A DNA stretch of 64,000 bases from Thermoanaerobaculia bacterium. Its GTDB lineage: Bacteria > Acidobacteriota > Thermoanaerobaculia > Multivoradales > JAHEKO01. The stretch covers positions 124,001 to 188,000 of the forward strand of contig CAMYOG010000053.1 of assembly GCA_947259925.1 (NCBI GenBank), in the 5' to 3' direction. Numbering within the stretch: the first letter of the stretch is position 1; every line of letters begins with the position of its first letter. The position numbers were made by a program, and so were the translations under genes. Positions 1-9,821 of the stretch are shown here, one piece after another. The notes beneath the pieces were generated by a model. That model was not told the origin of the DNA and did no database searches. It saw nothing but the letters and a program-made list of their open reading frames with translations.

Positions 1-201
1 CGGGTCGAGCAGCTTGCCAAGCCGCGTCACCTGCCCCCGGCGCCGCGCGATGTAGCCGTCGAGGAAGTCGGTCAGCGACGCGAGCAGAAAGACACCCAGG
101 CCGATGTACTCCCAGTTCTCGCCCTTGGTCAACAGCACGGTGACCAGGATCGGGACGAGAAGAATGCGGAAGATCGAGAGACGGTTCGGTGTATTCAGCA
201 T
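1..201 (-). CDS. pgsA: CDP-diacylglycerol-glycerol-3-phosphate 3-phosphatidyltransferase, N-terminal part
   Basis: Membrane enzyme that makes phosphatidylglycerol phosphate from CDP-diacylglycerol and glycerol-3-phosphate. Only the first 67 codons lie in the window; the rest is beyond base 1. The start (ATG at 201) gives MLNTPNRLSIFRIL, a typical PgsA N-terminus, then two hydrophobic stretches. The CDP-alcohol phosphotransferase signature D-x2-D-G-x2-A-R-x8-G-x3-D is complete at residues 45-66 (DFLDGYIAR...GKLLD). It is 27 bp downstream of the lytic transglycosylase gene and probably in the same transcript. Family assignment is firm; a related CDP-alcohol transferase cannot be excluded without the C-terminus. 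Confidence 0.85.
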   Translation of the reverse strand, partial: MLNTPNRLSIFRILLVPILVTVLLTKGENWEYIGLGVFLLASLTDFLDGYIARRRGQVTRLGKLLDP

Positions 202-228
202 CGAGCGCGCGACACACCGGTCGCCGCT

Positions 229-879
229 CTACCCTGGCGGATCGGTGGTCATGACGAGGCTACCACTCGGGTCCCGGTAGAGGTACACCTTGGGCCGCTT
301 CCGGGGAGCCTCGGACCACTTGATCTTGAAGCTGGGATCGTGGCGGTGGATCCTGAGCACTTTCTCGACGTAGTTGCGGGTCTCGACGTACGGCGGTACC
401 CCACCGTAGCGAGCGACCGCCTCGGGGCCGGCGTTGTAGGCCGCCAGCGCCAGATCGGTGCGGCCGAACCGACGCAGCATCTGGTTCAGGTAGTCGGCGC
501 CGCCGCGGATGTTCTGCCGCGGATCGTAGGGATCGCTGACCGACAGCGTTGCCGCGGTCTGCGGCATGAGCTGCATCAGCCCCATCGCCCCCTTGTGTGA
601 CGTCGCCCGCGGGTTGAAGCCCGATTCGACCTGAATGACTGCGCGGATCAGGTCCGGATCCAGGTCGAGGCGCTCCCCGGCCTCATGGATCAAGACCTCC
701 ATCTCCCAGGGGGCCATCCGCGGGCGCGGCGCGGGCTTCCTGGTCGACCGCTTGGTCGAGCCGGTGCCGACAATCACCTTGCTGCCGTCGGGACGCACTT
801 GCAGGCGCACCTCCGCTGCCGAGGGGGCGGCGAGCACGACGACCCCCACGAGCAAAGAGGCGATTCTCCCGACGGGCAT
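229..879 (-). CDS. Lytic transglycosylase (SLT domain), secreted
   Basis: 216-residue exported murein lytic transglycosylase of the Slt70/MltE-like fold. Residues 1-22 look like a signal peptide (hydrophobic core, AAPSAAE cleavage region). After a basic linker (about 40-56) the SLT domain covers about 60-178: catalytic Glu85 in VIQVESGFNP, the GLMQLMP motif at 100-106, and AYNAGPEAV at 148-155, all standard landmarks. It follows alaS by 12 bp and precedes pgsA, so it probably belongs to the same minus-strand transcript. Likely role: cleavage of the glycan strand in the periplasm during wall remodelling. Confidence 0.88.
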   Translation of the reverse strand: MPVGRIASLLVGVVVLAAPSAAEVRLQVRPDGSKVIVGTGSTKRSTRKPAPRPRMAPWEMEVLIHEAGERLDLDPDLIRAVIQVESGFNPRATSHKGAMGLMQLMPQTAATLSVSDPYDPRQNIRGGADYLNQMLRRFGRTDLALAAYNAGPEAVARYGGVPPYVETRNYVEKVLRIHRHDPSFKIKWSEAPRKRPKVYLYRDPSGSLVMTTDPPG

Positions 880-891
880 CTCTGAGCTTTC

Positions 892-3585
892 TCATGCGGC
901 CCCCAGCTCCTCTCGGACCATTTCGGGAACCGCGGTCAACGCCGCCGGCAGCTTGTCCGGCCGGCGGCCGCCGGCCTGGGCGAAATCGGGCCGCCCCCCA
1001 CCCTTGCCGTCGACGATCGCCGCCACCCGCCGAGCAAGGGAACCAGCGTTCAGCCGATCGGTAAGGTCCTTGCTGACGGTAGCGACCAGGCTGACCTTCT
1101 CGCCGTCCCGACTCGCCAGTACCACGACTCCCGAGCCGAGGCGATCGCGAAGGACGTCAGCCATCCGGCGAATCTCATTCACCGGCGCCGCCGGCACCTC
1201 CCGGACGACCACACGAATCCCGGAGACTTCCGTCTCCGAATCATCCTGGGCCGCCCCCGACACCAGCTGCATGCGCAGCTGGGCCAGCTCGCGTTCCAGC
1301 ACGCGATTCCGCGCCCGCAGCTTCTCGACCTCGGCGCTCACCGCTTCCGCGGGAACTCCGAGCCCGGTCGCCGTGTCCTCGAGCCACTTTCTCCGCTCTT
1401 CCAGATGGGCCCTGGCCCGGTCTCCGGTAAGAGCTTCGATGCGGCGGACGCCGGACGCGACACCGCGCTCACTGATAATGACGAAGGGCCCTATCTCGCC
1501 GCTGTTAAGAACGTGACAGCCTCCGCACAGCTCCAGGCTGTCGATCTGGGCCACCCCGGAGTCCTCCGGAAGCTCCAGCCCGGCGACTTCGACGGTGCGT
1601 ACGCGGTCGCCGTACTTCTCGCCGAAAAGCGCCATCGCGCCTGCCTCTACCGCCTCTTCGTAGGGCCGGTCCTCGGTGATCACGGTCGGCCGAGCCAGCA
1701 GGATCCAGCGATTGACCAACGACTCGATGCGCTCGAGCTGCTCGGGCTCGATCGGGCGGCCGTGGGTAAAATCGAAACGAAACCGGTCGGGGGCCACCAG
1801 TGAGCCCGCCTGGCGCACGCCTTCGCCCAGCTCCTGGCGGAGCGCCGCGTGCAGAAGATGGGTAGCGGTGTGGTTGCGCTGCGTCGGTCGCCGCAGGCTC
1901 GCCGACACCACGGCGTCGACCCGGCCGCCCACCGTGAGCGCGCCCTCCTCGACCTCGACGAAGTGGAAGTGGGTTCCGACCTTGTCCTTCTGGGTATCGC
2001 CGACGCGCGCTCGGCCGTCCGGCCACCTGAACTCTCCCTGGTCGCCGACCTGGCCGCCCGCCTCGGCGTAGAACGGCGTCCGATCGAGCACCGCCACGCC
2101 CGTTTCGCCCGCCTCGAGCTTCTCCACGGCGGCCGCCTCGCCGCCGTCGAGGCGCGCGAGCGCGACCACCTCGGCATCGGCCAGCTGCCACTCGGCGTAG
2201 CCGGTGAACGGGGTCCCCTCGAGACGGCCACCCTCGCGCAGGGCCTCTCGTGCGGCGGTCAGTCGGCCGCCGGCCTCGTCCACCGCGGCGCGCGAGCGAG
2301 ACCGCTGCTCCTCGAGCGCGTGCTCGAAGCCCGCGACGTCGATGCTCACCCGCTCTTCCTCGGCGATCTCGGCGATCAGCTCGAGCGGCAGGCCATGGGT
2401 GTCGTAGAGCCGAAACACCGTCTCGCCGACCAGCGATCGCTCGACGCCGTCGTCGAGGCGATCGATCTCGGCCTGGACCTGCGCCGAGCCCGCCGCCACG
2501 GTGTCTAAGAACTTCTCTTCCTCGGCCTCCAGGGTGACCACCGACGCGGCCTCGACCTCTTCCAGCTCGCCGTACTGATCCCCCATCACCTCGCGCGCCA
2601 CCGGCAGCAGCCGGTGCAGGAACGGCTCTTCGAAGCCGAGCCGGATGCCGTGCCGGACCGCCCGTCGGAGGATTCGCCGCAGCACGTAGCCGCGCCCTTC
2701 GTTCTGCGGGATGACACCGTCGGCGAGCAGGAACGCGACCGCCCGCAGGTGGTCCGCGATCACCCGCATCTCGACGTCCGAGCGCTCGTTGGCACCGTAC
2801 TCGACTCCGGAGAGTGCCGCCGTCGCCCGCAGAATCGGCTCGAACAGGTCGGTGTCGTAGTTCGATTCGGTACCCTGCAGCACCGAGGTGACCCGCTCGA
2901 GGCCGGCGCCGGTGTCGATGGAGGGGTTCGGCAGCTCGATCAACTCGCCGCCCGGCTGCCGCTCGTACTGCATGAAGACCAGGTTCCAGATCTCGAGGTA
3001 GCGGCCGCTCTCGGTCCCCTCCTCCCAGTCGACCTGGGGCTGTTCCGGCGCCCGGTCGACGAAGATCTCGCTACACGGCCCGCACGGGCCGGTCTCGCCC
3101 ATCGCCCAGAAGTTGTCCTTGACCCCACAACGGAGGATCCGCTCGGCGGGCAGGCTCGAGAGCTTCGCCCAGAGCTCGGCCGCGTCGTCGTCCTCTTCGA
3201 AGACGGTAGCGAAGAGGTGCGCCGGATCGAGACTCCACGGCCCGGTGACCAGGTCCCAGCCGAAGCGGATCGCGTCCTCCTTGAAATAGTCGCCGAACGA
3301 GAAGTTGCCGAGCATCTCGAAGAACGTGTGGTGGCGGGGGCTCGGCCCGACGTTCTCGAGATCGTTGTGCTTGCCCGAGACGCGCATGCACTTCTGCACG
3401 GTGACGACCCGCGGCGCGGGCGGCGACGCCGCGCCGAGAAACGCGTCCTTGAACTGCACCATACCCGCGTTGGTGAACAACAGGGTCGGGTCGCCGTGCG
3501 GAACCAGCGGTGAGCTGGCGTGCGCCAGGTGTCCTTCGTCGACGAAGAAGTCGACGAAGCTCTGTCGAACCTCTCTACTCTTCAT
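892..3585 (-). CDS. alaS: Alanine-tRNA ligase
   Basis: 897 residues, full length for bacterial AlaRS. The N-terminal class II catalytic domain starts MKSREVRQSFVDFF and holds the motif TLLFTNAGMVQFKD; the editing domain carries the metal-binding NHTATHLLH motif (about 571-579) and the CGGCH motif (about 684-688). The C-terminal region has a coiled segment followed by the DHHA1-type end. It lies downstream of recX (14 bp gap), the common recX-alaS arrangement. Start is ATG at 3585. Confidence 0.97.
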   Translation of the reverse strand: MKSREVRQSFVDFFVDEGHLAHASSPLVPHGDPTLLFTNAGMVQFKDAFLGAASPPAPRVVTVQKCMRVSGKHNDLENVGPSPRHHTFFEMLGNFSFGDYFKEDAIRFGWDLVTGPWSLDPAHLFATVFEEDDDAAELWAKLSSLPAERILRCGVKDNFWAMGETGPCGPCSEIFVDRAPEQPQVDWEEGTESGRYLEIWNLVFMQYERQPGGELIELPNPSIDTGAGLERVTSVLQGTESNYDTDLFEPILRATAALSGVEYGANERSDVEMRVIADHLRAVAFLLADGVIPQNEGRGYVLRRILRRAVRHGIRLGFEEPFLHRLLPVAREVMGDQYGELEEVEAASVVTLEAEEEKFLDTVAAGSAQVQAEIDRLDDGVERSLVGETVFRLYDTHGLPLELIAEIAEEERVSIDVAGFEHALEEQRSRSRAAVDEAGGRLTAAREALREGGRLEGTPFTGYAEWQLADAEVVALARLDGGEAAAVEKLEAGETGVAVLDRTPFYAEAGGQVGDQGEFRWPDGRARVGDTQKDKVGTHFHFVEVEEGALTVGGRVDAVVSASLRRPTQRNHTATHLLHAALRQELGEGVRQAGSLVAPDRFRFDFTHGRPIEPEQLERIESLVNRWILLARPTVITEDRPYEEAVEAGAMALFGEKYGDRVRTVEVAGLELPEDSGVAQIDSLELCGGCHVLNSGEIGPFVIISERGVASGVRRIEALTGDRARAHLEERRKWLEDTATGLGVPAEAVSAEVEKLRARNRVLERELAQLRMQLVSGAAQDDSETEVSGIRVVVREVPAAPVNEIRRMADVLRDRLGSGVVVLASRDGEKVSLVATVSKDLTDRLNAGSLARRVAAIVDGKGGGRPDFAQAGGRRPDKLPAALTAVPEMVREELGAA

Positions 3586-3599
3586 ATCCGTCTCAGACC

Positions 3600-4052
3600 C
3601 TACCGATCGTCGAGCTCCTCGGCGAAGCGCGTCAGCAGGTCGTAGACTACCTCCCCAGAATAGCCTCTCCGGCTGAGATGCCGTGCCAGCGCCTCGCGGG
3701 AGCCGCCAGAAGTCCGCAGCCAGCGGCGGGCCGCCTCCTCGGCCATATCGGTCTCATGACTGGCGCTCTCTCGCAGTACCGTATCGATGATACGACCGTC
3801 GACGCCTCGCCGCTCCAACTCCGCCCTCATCCTGAGCGGGCCGTAGCCGCGCCGACGCCAGGTGCCCTCCACCATCCCCCGCGCGCACTCGAGGTCGTCG
3901 AGTAGGCCACTCTCCTCCAGACGCCCGCACACGCTCTCGATCTCCTCCGAGTCGAAACCGCGCGCACCGAGCTTCTGTGCCAACGCCCTCCTGAAGTGAG
4001 GCCGCCTGGCGAGCAGGTCTACGGCTTTATCGTAGCAGTCGTCTGAGCTCAC
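3600..4052 (-). CDS. recX: Regulatory protein RecX
   Basis: 150 residues with the three-helix tandem repeats of RecX: A-L-A-Q-K-L-G-A-R-G-F near residues 24-34, then [19 protein letters not shown] and a third repeat ending in RRGYSGEVVYDLL. RecX binds and inhibits RecA filaments. recA itself is not in the window; here recX follows pilT and precedes alaS. The start is GTG at 4052, overlapping the pilT stop as GTGA, so translation is probably coupled. Confidence 0.9.
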   Translation of the reverse strand: MSSDDCYDKAVDLLARRPHFRRALAQKLGARGFDSEEIESVCGRLEESGLLDDLECARGMVEGTWRRRGYGPLRMRAELERRGVDGRIIDTVLRESASHETDMAEEAARRWLRTSGGSREALARHLSRRGYSGEVVYDLLTRFAEELDDR

Positions 4053-5206
4053 CGACCGGTCATTTCGAGCGGCGAGTCGTCCGCCGTATCGCCGGCCAGC
4101 GAGGATTCCATCTCCTCGCGAGCCGCGTCGGCGGTGAACTGGACGCCCTCCATCTTGAGTCGTAGCTCATCGGGGTTGGAGGCCCGGCGCAGGGCCTCGT
4201 CCAGCGTGATCAGATCACTCTGGTACAGCTGGTAGAGCGACTGATCGAAGGTCTGCATTCCGTACTGGCTGGTTCCGAGAGCGATCTGCTCTCGAATGTA
4301 CTTGGTTTTCTCCTTGTTCTCAATGCACTCGCGGATGTACGGGGTGACGCGCATCACCTCGACCGCGGGTACCCGGCCCTCGCCATCGGCACGGGAGATG
4401 AGCCGGAGGGAGATCACCGCGCGCAGAACCTGCGCCAGCTGAATACGGATCTGTTTCTGTTGATGGGGCGGGAAGACCGAGATGATCCGATTGACCGTCT
4501 CGGTCGCATCCACCGTGTGCAGGGTCGAGAAAACCAGGTGGCCAGTCTCGGCCGCCAGCAGGGCGGTCTCGATGGTCTCGAAGTCACGCATCTCACCGAC
4601 CAGCACGACATCGGGATCCTGACGCATGGCCGAGCGGAGCGCATTCGGAAAGGCGCGGGTGTCGACGTCCACCTCGCGCTGGTTGACGAGCGACTTCTTG
4701 TCCCGGTGGAGGAACTCGATCGGGTCCTCGATGGTGATGATGTGCTCGGTGCGGACGGCGTTGATGTGGTCGATCATCGACGCCAGAGTAGTCGACTTAC
4801 CCGAGCCGGTCGTGCCGGTGCAGAGGACCAGGCCCCGGCGCTCGTGGCAGATAGTCTCCATCACCGCGGGCAGGGTCAGCTCCTTGAAACCCAGGATATG
4901 GGCCGGAATGACACGCAGCACCATGCCGACCGAGCCGCGCTGCTGGAAAACGTTGCAACGGAAGCGGCCGAGCCCAGGCACCGAATAGGCGATGTCGATC
5001 TCGAGATCTTCCTTGAAGCGCTGCTTCTGCCGCGCATTCATGATCGAGTAGGCCATCGCGACCGTGTCTTCCTGCATCATTCGCTTGACCTCCACCATCG
5101 GCACGAGGCCTCCGTCGATACGGATGACGGGGTGGCCACCCACCTTGAGGTGTAGGTCTGAGGCGCCGCGCTCGACGGCGACCTTCAGAAGATCATTGAT
5201 GTTCAT
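4049..5206 (-). CDS. pilT: Type IV pilus retraction ATPase PilT
   Basis: 385 residues from ATG 5206, which has a good GGAGAG ribosome site; the frame stays open far upstream but that stretch is arginine-rich shadow sequence. Features: N-terminal PAS-like domain (SDLHLKVGGHP), Walker A GTTGSGKST (about 129-137), Asp box IITIEDPIEF, Walker B VVLVGEMRD (about 197-205), His box GHLVFSTLHT. PilT powers pilus retraction (twitching). No other pilus gene is visible in the window. The C-terminus runs past the usual end with an acidic tail. Confidence 0.95.
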   Translation of the reverse strand: MNINDLLKVAVERGASDLHLKVGGHPVIRIDGGLVPMVEVKRMMQEDTVAMAYSIMNARQKQRFKEDLEIDIAYSVPGLGRFRCNVFQQRGSVGMVLRVIPAHILGFKELTLPAVMETICHERRGLVLCTGTTGSGKSTTLASMIDHINAVRTEHIITIEDPIEFLHRDKKSLVNQREVDVDTRAFPNALRSAMRQDPDVVLVGEMRDFETIETALLAAETGHLVFSTLHTVDATETVNRIISVFPPHQQKQIRIQLAQVLRAVISLRLISRADGEGRVPAVEVMRVTPYIRECIENKEKTKYIREQIALGTSQYGMQTFDQSLYQLYQSDLITLDEALRRASNPDELRLKMEGVQFTADAAREEMESSLAGDTADDSPLEMTGR

Positions 5207-5292
5207 CTCGCTCTCCTGCGGTCGTAAACGACGGCAACTTCCGCAGGCTACCGAGCCGGCGGCACGGGGCCAATGGAATGCTCCACTAGTGC

Positions 5293-5991
5293 TCAGTAGG
5301 ACAGCGCCAGGGCGGCGGCCACCAGCGCCGCGGTCTCGACGCGCAGGGTCGTCGGGCCGAGCCCGACCGCTCGACAGGGGAGCTGCTCGAGGACGCCCAG
5401 CTCGGTGGCGGTCCAGCCCCCCTCCGGCCCGATCAGCAGGCTGAGAGTGGCGTCTCCTTCGGCGGCCGGCGCCCCGGCGGGTGGCGGCGCACCAGGAGTC
5501 AGAAGCCAACGCTCTCCGAGGACAGCCACGAGCTCGAGCCCTTCCTCCCACGGATGGACACTGATCTCGGGCAGCCGGCTGCGCTCGCACTGCTCGACGG
5601 CGGCGGCGGCCACCCGCCCGAGTCGCTCCAGGGTGCCGGCACCGTAGCGCCGGGGTGCCCGCTCGGTCGCCCAGAGGCGGATCGCCCACACTCCGACCTC
5701 GGTCAGCTTCTCGACCATCCAGGCGGCCCTGGCCGATCTCGGTGGCGCCACGAACAGCTCCAGCCGTCTCGACGGCTCGTTGGCTGGCGCCGCCCCGCCG
5801 AGCTCGAGCACCGCCCGGCGCCGATCGACCGAGGCGACCGTCGCCCAGCGCGCCGCTCCCCGACCGTCGACGACCCTCAGGGTGTCGTCCGGACCGAGCC
5901 GTCGCGCGCGGAAGAGGTGCCGGAACGAGTCGCCCTCGACGATCACCGAATCGTCGTGGAAGCGGTCCGGAGCCAGCAGTAGCGTCGTCAT
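5293..5991 (-). CDS. rsmE: 16S rRNA (uracil-1498-N3)-methyltransferase RsmE
   Basis: 232 residues from ATG 5991, which overlaps the prmA stop as ATGA; an upstream in-frame start would extend into prmA and is less likely. N-terminal PUA-like part (DSFRHLFRARRLGPDD) and a C-terminal SPOUT methyltransferase knot with LLIGPEGGWTATEL and LGPTTLRVETAAL. It follows prmA in the heat-shock operon, a conserved neighbourhood for this gene. Confidence 0.93.
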   Translation of the reverse strand: MTTLLLAPDRFHDDSVIVEGDSFRHLFRARRLGPDDTLRVVDGRGAARWATVASVDRRRAVLELGGAAPANEPSRRLELFVAPPRSARAAWMVEKLTEVGVWAIRLWATERAPRRYGAGTLERLGRVAAAAVEQCERSRLPEISVHPWEEGLELVAVLGERWLLTPGAPPPAGAPAAEGDATLSLLIGPEGGWTATELGVLEQLPCRAVGLGPTTLRVETAALVAAALALSY

Positions 5992-6848
5992 TCGCCGGCT
6001 GCCTCGACCAGCAGCGCCGACCACTCCTCCATCGACCGCCGCCGAACCGGCGCGAACCCGCTCTCGGTCAGCCGCCGTTCGACCTCGTCGGCCGACTCGG
6101 TGAGGACGCCCGAGAAGATCGCCAAGCCGCCCACGACCAGCAGACGCCGGATGACACCCAGTTCGGCGGCGATCCGCTCGGGCAGAACGTTGACCAGCGC
6201 CAGATCGAAGTGAGAGGCCGGCGCGAGGGCGTCGAGGCCGCCGGCCACCAGGTCGGGTGCCAGGCGGTTGAGGCGCCGGTTCTGGGCCCCGACGAGCGCC
6301 GCCTCGAGATCGATCTCGACCCCCACGACCCTGGCCGCGCCGAACAGGAGCGTGGCGAACGACAGGATGCCGCTGCCGGCGCCGACGTCCAGGGCTCTCG
6401 CGCCTTCGAGGTCTAGATCGTCGAGGATCTCGATCACCAGGCGGGTCGACGGATGGCTACCGGTTCCGAAGGCGGTCCGCGCCGGCAGCCGCAGAGTCCA
6501 GCGATCCGACTCTCGGGCATCGGCGTTTTCCTGCGCGGCGGCTGGGTGCGGCTCGCGCGGATCGACGATCAATCGACGGCCGACCGGCAGCGGCCTCGCG
6601 TGCTCCCGGTAGGCCTCCATCCAGTCGTGCTCCTCGCATTCCTCGGTCGCCACCAGGCGGGCGCCGGAGTCGCGCCAGTCGTCGGGAGTCAGCGCCACAC
6701 CGGGCACGAAGTAGGCGGCGACCGAGGCGGGCCCGGCACCGTCGAGCTGCTCGATGCCGAGCGTCCCCTGTTCCCAGAGCGACGCGCTCAGCAGCTCCAG
6801 ACCTTCGGCCTCGACCTGGAAGACGAGGCGGCGGTAGCGATCCGGCAC
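5988..6848 (-). CDS. prmA: Ribosomal protein L11 methyltransferase
   Basis: 286 residues. The SAM-binding motif LDVGAGSGILSFA, preceded by AFGTGSHPSTRL, is the PrmA hallmark; the catalytic loop ALVNVLPERI follows. It trimethylates ribosomal protein L11. It sits 16 bp after dnaJ and overlaps rsmE by 4 bp, so it is most likely translated from the dnaK operon transcript. Confidence 0.93.
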   Translation of the reverse strand: MPDRYRRLVFQVEAEGLELLSASLWEQGTLGIEQLDGAGPASVAAYFVPGVALTPDDWRDSGARLVATEECEEHDWMEAYREHARPLPVGRRLIVDPREPHPAAAQENADARESDRWTLRLPARTAFGTGSHPSTRLVIEILDDLDLEGARALDVGAGSGILSFATLLFGAARVVGVEIDLEAALVGAQNRRLNRLAPDLVAGGLDALAPASHFDLALVNVLPERIAAELGVIRRLLVVGGLAIFSGVLTESADEVERRLTESGFAPVRRRSMEEWSALLVEAAGE

Positions 6849-6864
6849 GGCGGGGCCCAGGCGA

Positions 6865-7986
6865 TCACCCGAACAGGTCGCGGACCCGTTCGAGAACCCG
6901 CTTGTCGCCCCGGACCTCGCTCCCTTCGAGCTCCGCCAGCGCCCGGAGCTGGTCGAGCTGTTCTTCCGAGAGTTCCTTCGGGTGCGGCACTTTCAGGTTG
7001 ACCTGTACGACATGGTCGCCGCGGCCGCGGCCGTTGAGGCGCTCGATCCCCTGCTGCGACAGCTCGAAGCGGGCGCCCGCGGCGGTTCCCGGGGGGATCG
7101 TCAGCGACTTCTCGCCGTGCAACGTCGGCACTTCGACCGTGGTGCCGAGCACCGCCTGCGCGTAGGTCAGATCGAGCTCGCTCAACACGTGTGGCCCCTC
7201 GCGATGGAAATCGGCGTGGGGATCGACGACGATATCGACATACAGGTCGCCGGTACGCCCGCCACGCCGGCCGTGCTCGCCCTCGCCCGACAAGCGCAGC
7301 CGAGTGCCGGTGTCGACGCCGGCCGGGATCTTGACCTCGATCGCGCGGCGTGCCTCGACCCTCCCTTGCCCCCGGCACTCGGTGCACGGATCGTTGATCA
7401 CCTGCCCCTCGCCCGCGCACTGTGGGCAGGCGCGCGCCACGGTGAAGAAGCCCTGGGTGAATCGAACCTGCCCCCGGCCGGCGCACGCCTGGCAGGTCGC
7501 CGGCTGCGCGCCGCCCGCGCTGGCCGAGCCCGAGCACGCGCCACACGTCTCGAGCCGCGGGATATCGAGCGTCTTCTCGAGACCGAACGCCGCCTCCTCG
7601 AGCGACAGGTGGAGCTGGTAGCGAAGATCGGACCCGGGCCGGCCGGCGCCGCGAGAGCGCCGCCCGCCGAACAGGTCGCCGAAGCCGAAGCCGAAGAAAT
7701 CGCCCAGGATGTCGGAGAAGTCGCCGAAGACGTCGGGGTCGAAGCCGCCGACGCCGCTGCCCAGCCCCTGGTGCCCGAAGCGGTCGTAGCGCGCGCGCTT
7801 GTCGGAATCCGAGAGCACCGCGTACGCCTGCGAAGCCTCCTTGAACTTGGCCTCCGCCTCCTTGTCGCCCTGGTTACGGTCGGGATGGAACTTGACCGCC
7901 AGCTTGCGATAGGCCGATTTGACCTCGCGCGCCGAGGCGTCCCGGCCCACGCCGAGCACCTCGTAATAGTCACGTTTGGCCGCCAT
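6865..7986 (-). CDS. dnaJ: Chaperone protein DnaJ
   Basis: 373 residues with the full class I DnaJ layout: J domain (residues 1-70, HPD at about 33-35), Gly/Phe-rich linker ([10 protein letters not shown]), four cysteine repeats ([32 protein letters not shown]) and the substrate-binding C-terminal domains. The first repeat has SGSA instead of xGxG, a mild deviation. It works with DnaK and GrpE, encoded directly upstream (19 bp gap to dnaK). Confidence 0.96.
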   Translation of the reverse strand: MAAKRDYYEVLGVGRDASAREVKSAYRKLAVKFHPDRNQGDKEAEAKFKEASQAYAVLSDSDKRARYDRFGHQGLGSGVGGFDPDVFGDFSDILGDFFGFGFGDLFGGRRSRGAGRPGSDLRYQLHLSLEEAAFGLEKTLDIPRLETCGACSGSASAGGAQPATCQACAGRGQVRFTQGFFTVARACPQCAGEGQVINDPCTECRGQGRVEARRAIEVKIPAGVDTGTRLRLSGEGEHGRRGGRTGDLYVDIVVDPHADFHREGPHVLSELDLTYAQAVLGTTVEVPTLHGEKSLTIPPGTAAGARFELSQQGIERLNGRGRGDHVVQVNLKVPHPKELSEEQLDQLRALAELEGSEVRGDKRVLERVRDLFG

Positions 7987-8005
7987 ACCGCTGCTGCCCG
8001 TCCGG

Positions 8006-9820
8006 CTAGTCCTCGATGCTCTCGAGCATCAGGTTCGAGAGCTTGCGCGACAATGCGCTCAGATCGAACGCCATGGTCTCCATCTCGTTGCGGTTGCTCG
8101 ACCCGAGCGCCCCACGCGCGGTGAGCAGCAGCTCTCGTGTCGTGCGCCGCTCGGCGTCCGACAGCATCTCACCGAACTGCTCGAAGACCCGTTCGTTGGT
8201 CAGTAGCATCCCTTCCAGCCGATTGCGCAGGCGAGCGGTCTCGCGACGCTCCTGGTCCATCTGCGAGTGCTGCTCGGCCTCCTCCACCAGGCGGTCGATC
8301 TCGTCCTTGTTAAGACCGCCGGCGGGGTTGATCTGGACGCTCTGCGACTTGTTGGTCGCCAGGTCGCGGGCGGCGACGTTGACGATGCCGTTCGAATCGA
8401 TGGCGAAGGTCACCTCGATCTGCGGCACGCCCCGCGGCGAGTTCGGAATGCCAACCAGGTCGAACTTGCCGAGCGACTTGTTCTCGGCCGCGATATCGCG
8501 CTCGCCCTGGAGCACGTGAATCTCGACCGTGTCCTGATTGTCGACCACGGTGGTGAAGATCTGTACCGCCTTGGTCGGAATCGTCGCGTTGCGCTCGATC
8601 AGCTTGGTGAACAGACCGCCGTGCGTCTCGACGCCGAGCGACAAGGGCGTCACGTCCAGCAGCACGATGTCCTTGATGTCGCCGCGCAGGATGCCGCCCT
8701 GAATCGCGGCACCGATGGCGACCACCTCATCGGGGTTGATTGCCTGATTCGGCGAGCGGCCAAAGATCCTCTCCACCGTCTGCACCACCAGCGGCGTGCG
8801 CGTCTGGCCGCCGATCAGCAGCACCTCGTCGATCTCCTGCGGCGAGAGCTCGGCGGACTCGAGCGCTTCGATGCACGGCCCTTCGGTCCGTTCGACCAGG
8901 TCCTGCACCAGGGTCTCGAGGTCATCACGCTTCAGATCGCGCGAGAGGTGCTTCGGGCCGTCGTCACCGGCCGAGATGAAAGGTAGGTTGATGGTCGTCT
9001 GCTCGACTTCGGACAGCTCGCACTTGGCCCGCTCGGCGGCTTCCTTCAGTCGCTGGAGGGCCATCCGGTCCCCGCGCAGGTCGATCCCGGTCTCGGTCTG
9101 AAACTCCGAGATCAACCAGTCCATGATCCGCTGGTCGAAGTCTTCGCCGCCGAGAAACGTCTCGCCCGCGCTCGCCAGCACCTCGAACAGGCCGTCCGAC
9201 AACTCCAGGATCGAGATGTCGAAGGTGCCGCCGCCCAGGTCGTAGATCGCGACTCGCCTGGCTCCGCCGGCCCCTTCGACGCCGTAGGCGAGCGCCGCCG
9301 CCGTCGGCTCGTTGATGATCCGCAGGACCTCCAGTCCGGCGATCCGGCCGGCGTCGCGGGTCGCCTGCCGCTGCGAATCGTTGAAGTAGGCCGGCACCGT
9401 GATGATCGCCTCTTCGATGTCCTCGCCGAGCAGCTCCTCGGAGAAGTCCTTGATCTCGCGCAGGATCAGCGCGGAGATCTCCTCCGGGCTGTACTGCCGC
9501 TCCCGGACCTGCACCTTGATGTCGCCGTTGTCCGCCTCGACCAGGGGATAGGGCAGGAACCCGCGCGCCCGCTGGACGTCCTCGTCGTTGAATTTGCGGC
9601 CGATTAGCCGTTTGACGGCGAACACGGTGTGCTCGGGGGTCGCGATCGCCTGCCGCTTCGCGATCTGACCGACCAGGCGCTCGTTGTCCTCGGTGAACGC
9701 CACGATCGAGGCCATCGTCCGACTGCCCTCGCGGTTCTCGAGCACCCGCGGCGCCGCGACGTCCACCACTGCCGCGCAGCTATTGGTGGTACCGAGGTCG
9801 ATGCCGAGTACCCTGCTCAC
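8006..9820 (-). CDS. dnaK: Chaperone protein DnaK (Hsp70)
   Basis: 604 residues from GTG 9820, giving [15 protein letters not shown], the Hsp70 N-terminus; the frame is open further upstream, but that part lies inside grpE. Signatures: [14 protein letters not shown] and [13 protein letters not shown]. The linker [15 protein letters not shown] is present. The C-terminal lid is shorter than in E. coli (about 638 residues) and lacks the disordered EEVD-like tail, ending ESIED. One base separates the grpE stop from this start, implying translational coupling. Confidence 0.96.
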   Translation of the reverse strand: MSRVLGIDLGTTNSCAAVVDVAAPRVLENREGSRTMASIVAFTEDNERLVGQIAKRQAIATPEHTVFAVKRLIGRKFNDEDVQRARGFLPYPLVEADNGDIKVQVRERQYSPEEISALILREIKDFSEELLGEDIEEAIITVPAYFNDSQRQATRDAGRIAGLEVLRIINEPTAAALAYGVEGAGGARRVAIYDLGGGTFDISILELSDGLFEVLASAGETFLGGEDFDQRIMDWLISEFQTETGIDLRGDRMALQRLKEAAERAKCELSEVEQTTINLPFISAGDDGPKHLSRDLKRDDLETLVQDLVERTEGPCIEALESAELSPQEIDEVLLIGGQTRTPLVVQTVERIFGRSPNQAINPDEVVAIGAAIQGGILRGDIKDIVLLDVTPLSLGVETHGGLFTKLIERNATIPTKAVQIFTTVVDNQDTVEIHVLQGERDIAAENKSLGKFDLVGIPNSPRGVPQIEVTFAIDSNGIVNVAARDLATNKSQSVQINPAGGLNKDEIDRLVEEAEQHSQMDQERRETARLRNRLEGMLLTNERVFEQFGEMLSDAERRTTRELLLTARGALGSSNRNEMETMAFDLSALSRKLSNLMLESIED

Positions 9821-9821
9821 G

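Noticed and set aside
5207-5689. N-terminal extension of PilT
   Set aside because: Arginine/proline-rich shadow of the rsmE gene; the ATG at 5206 has a ribosome site and the true PilT N-terminus.
7440-7470. tRNA-like T-arm (GGTTCGATTC) on the minus strand
   Set aside because: Lies inside dnaJ and no other arm of a tRNA cloverleaf can be made.
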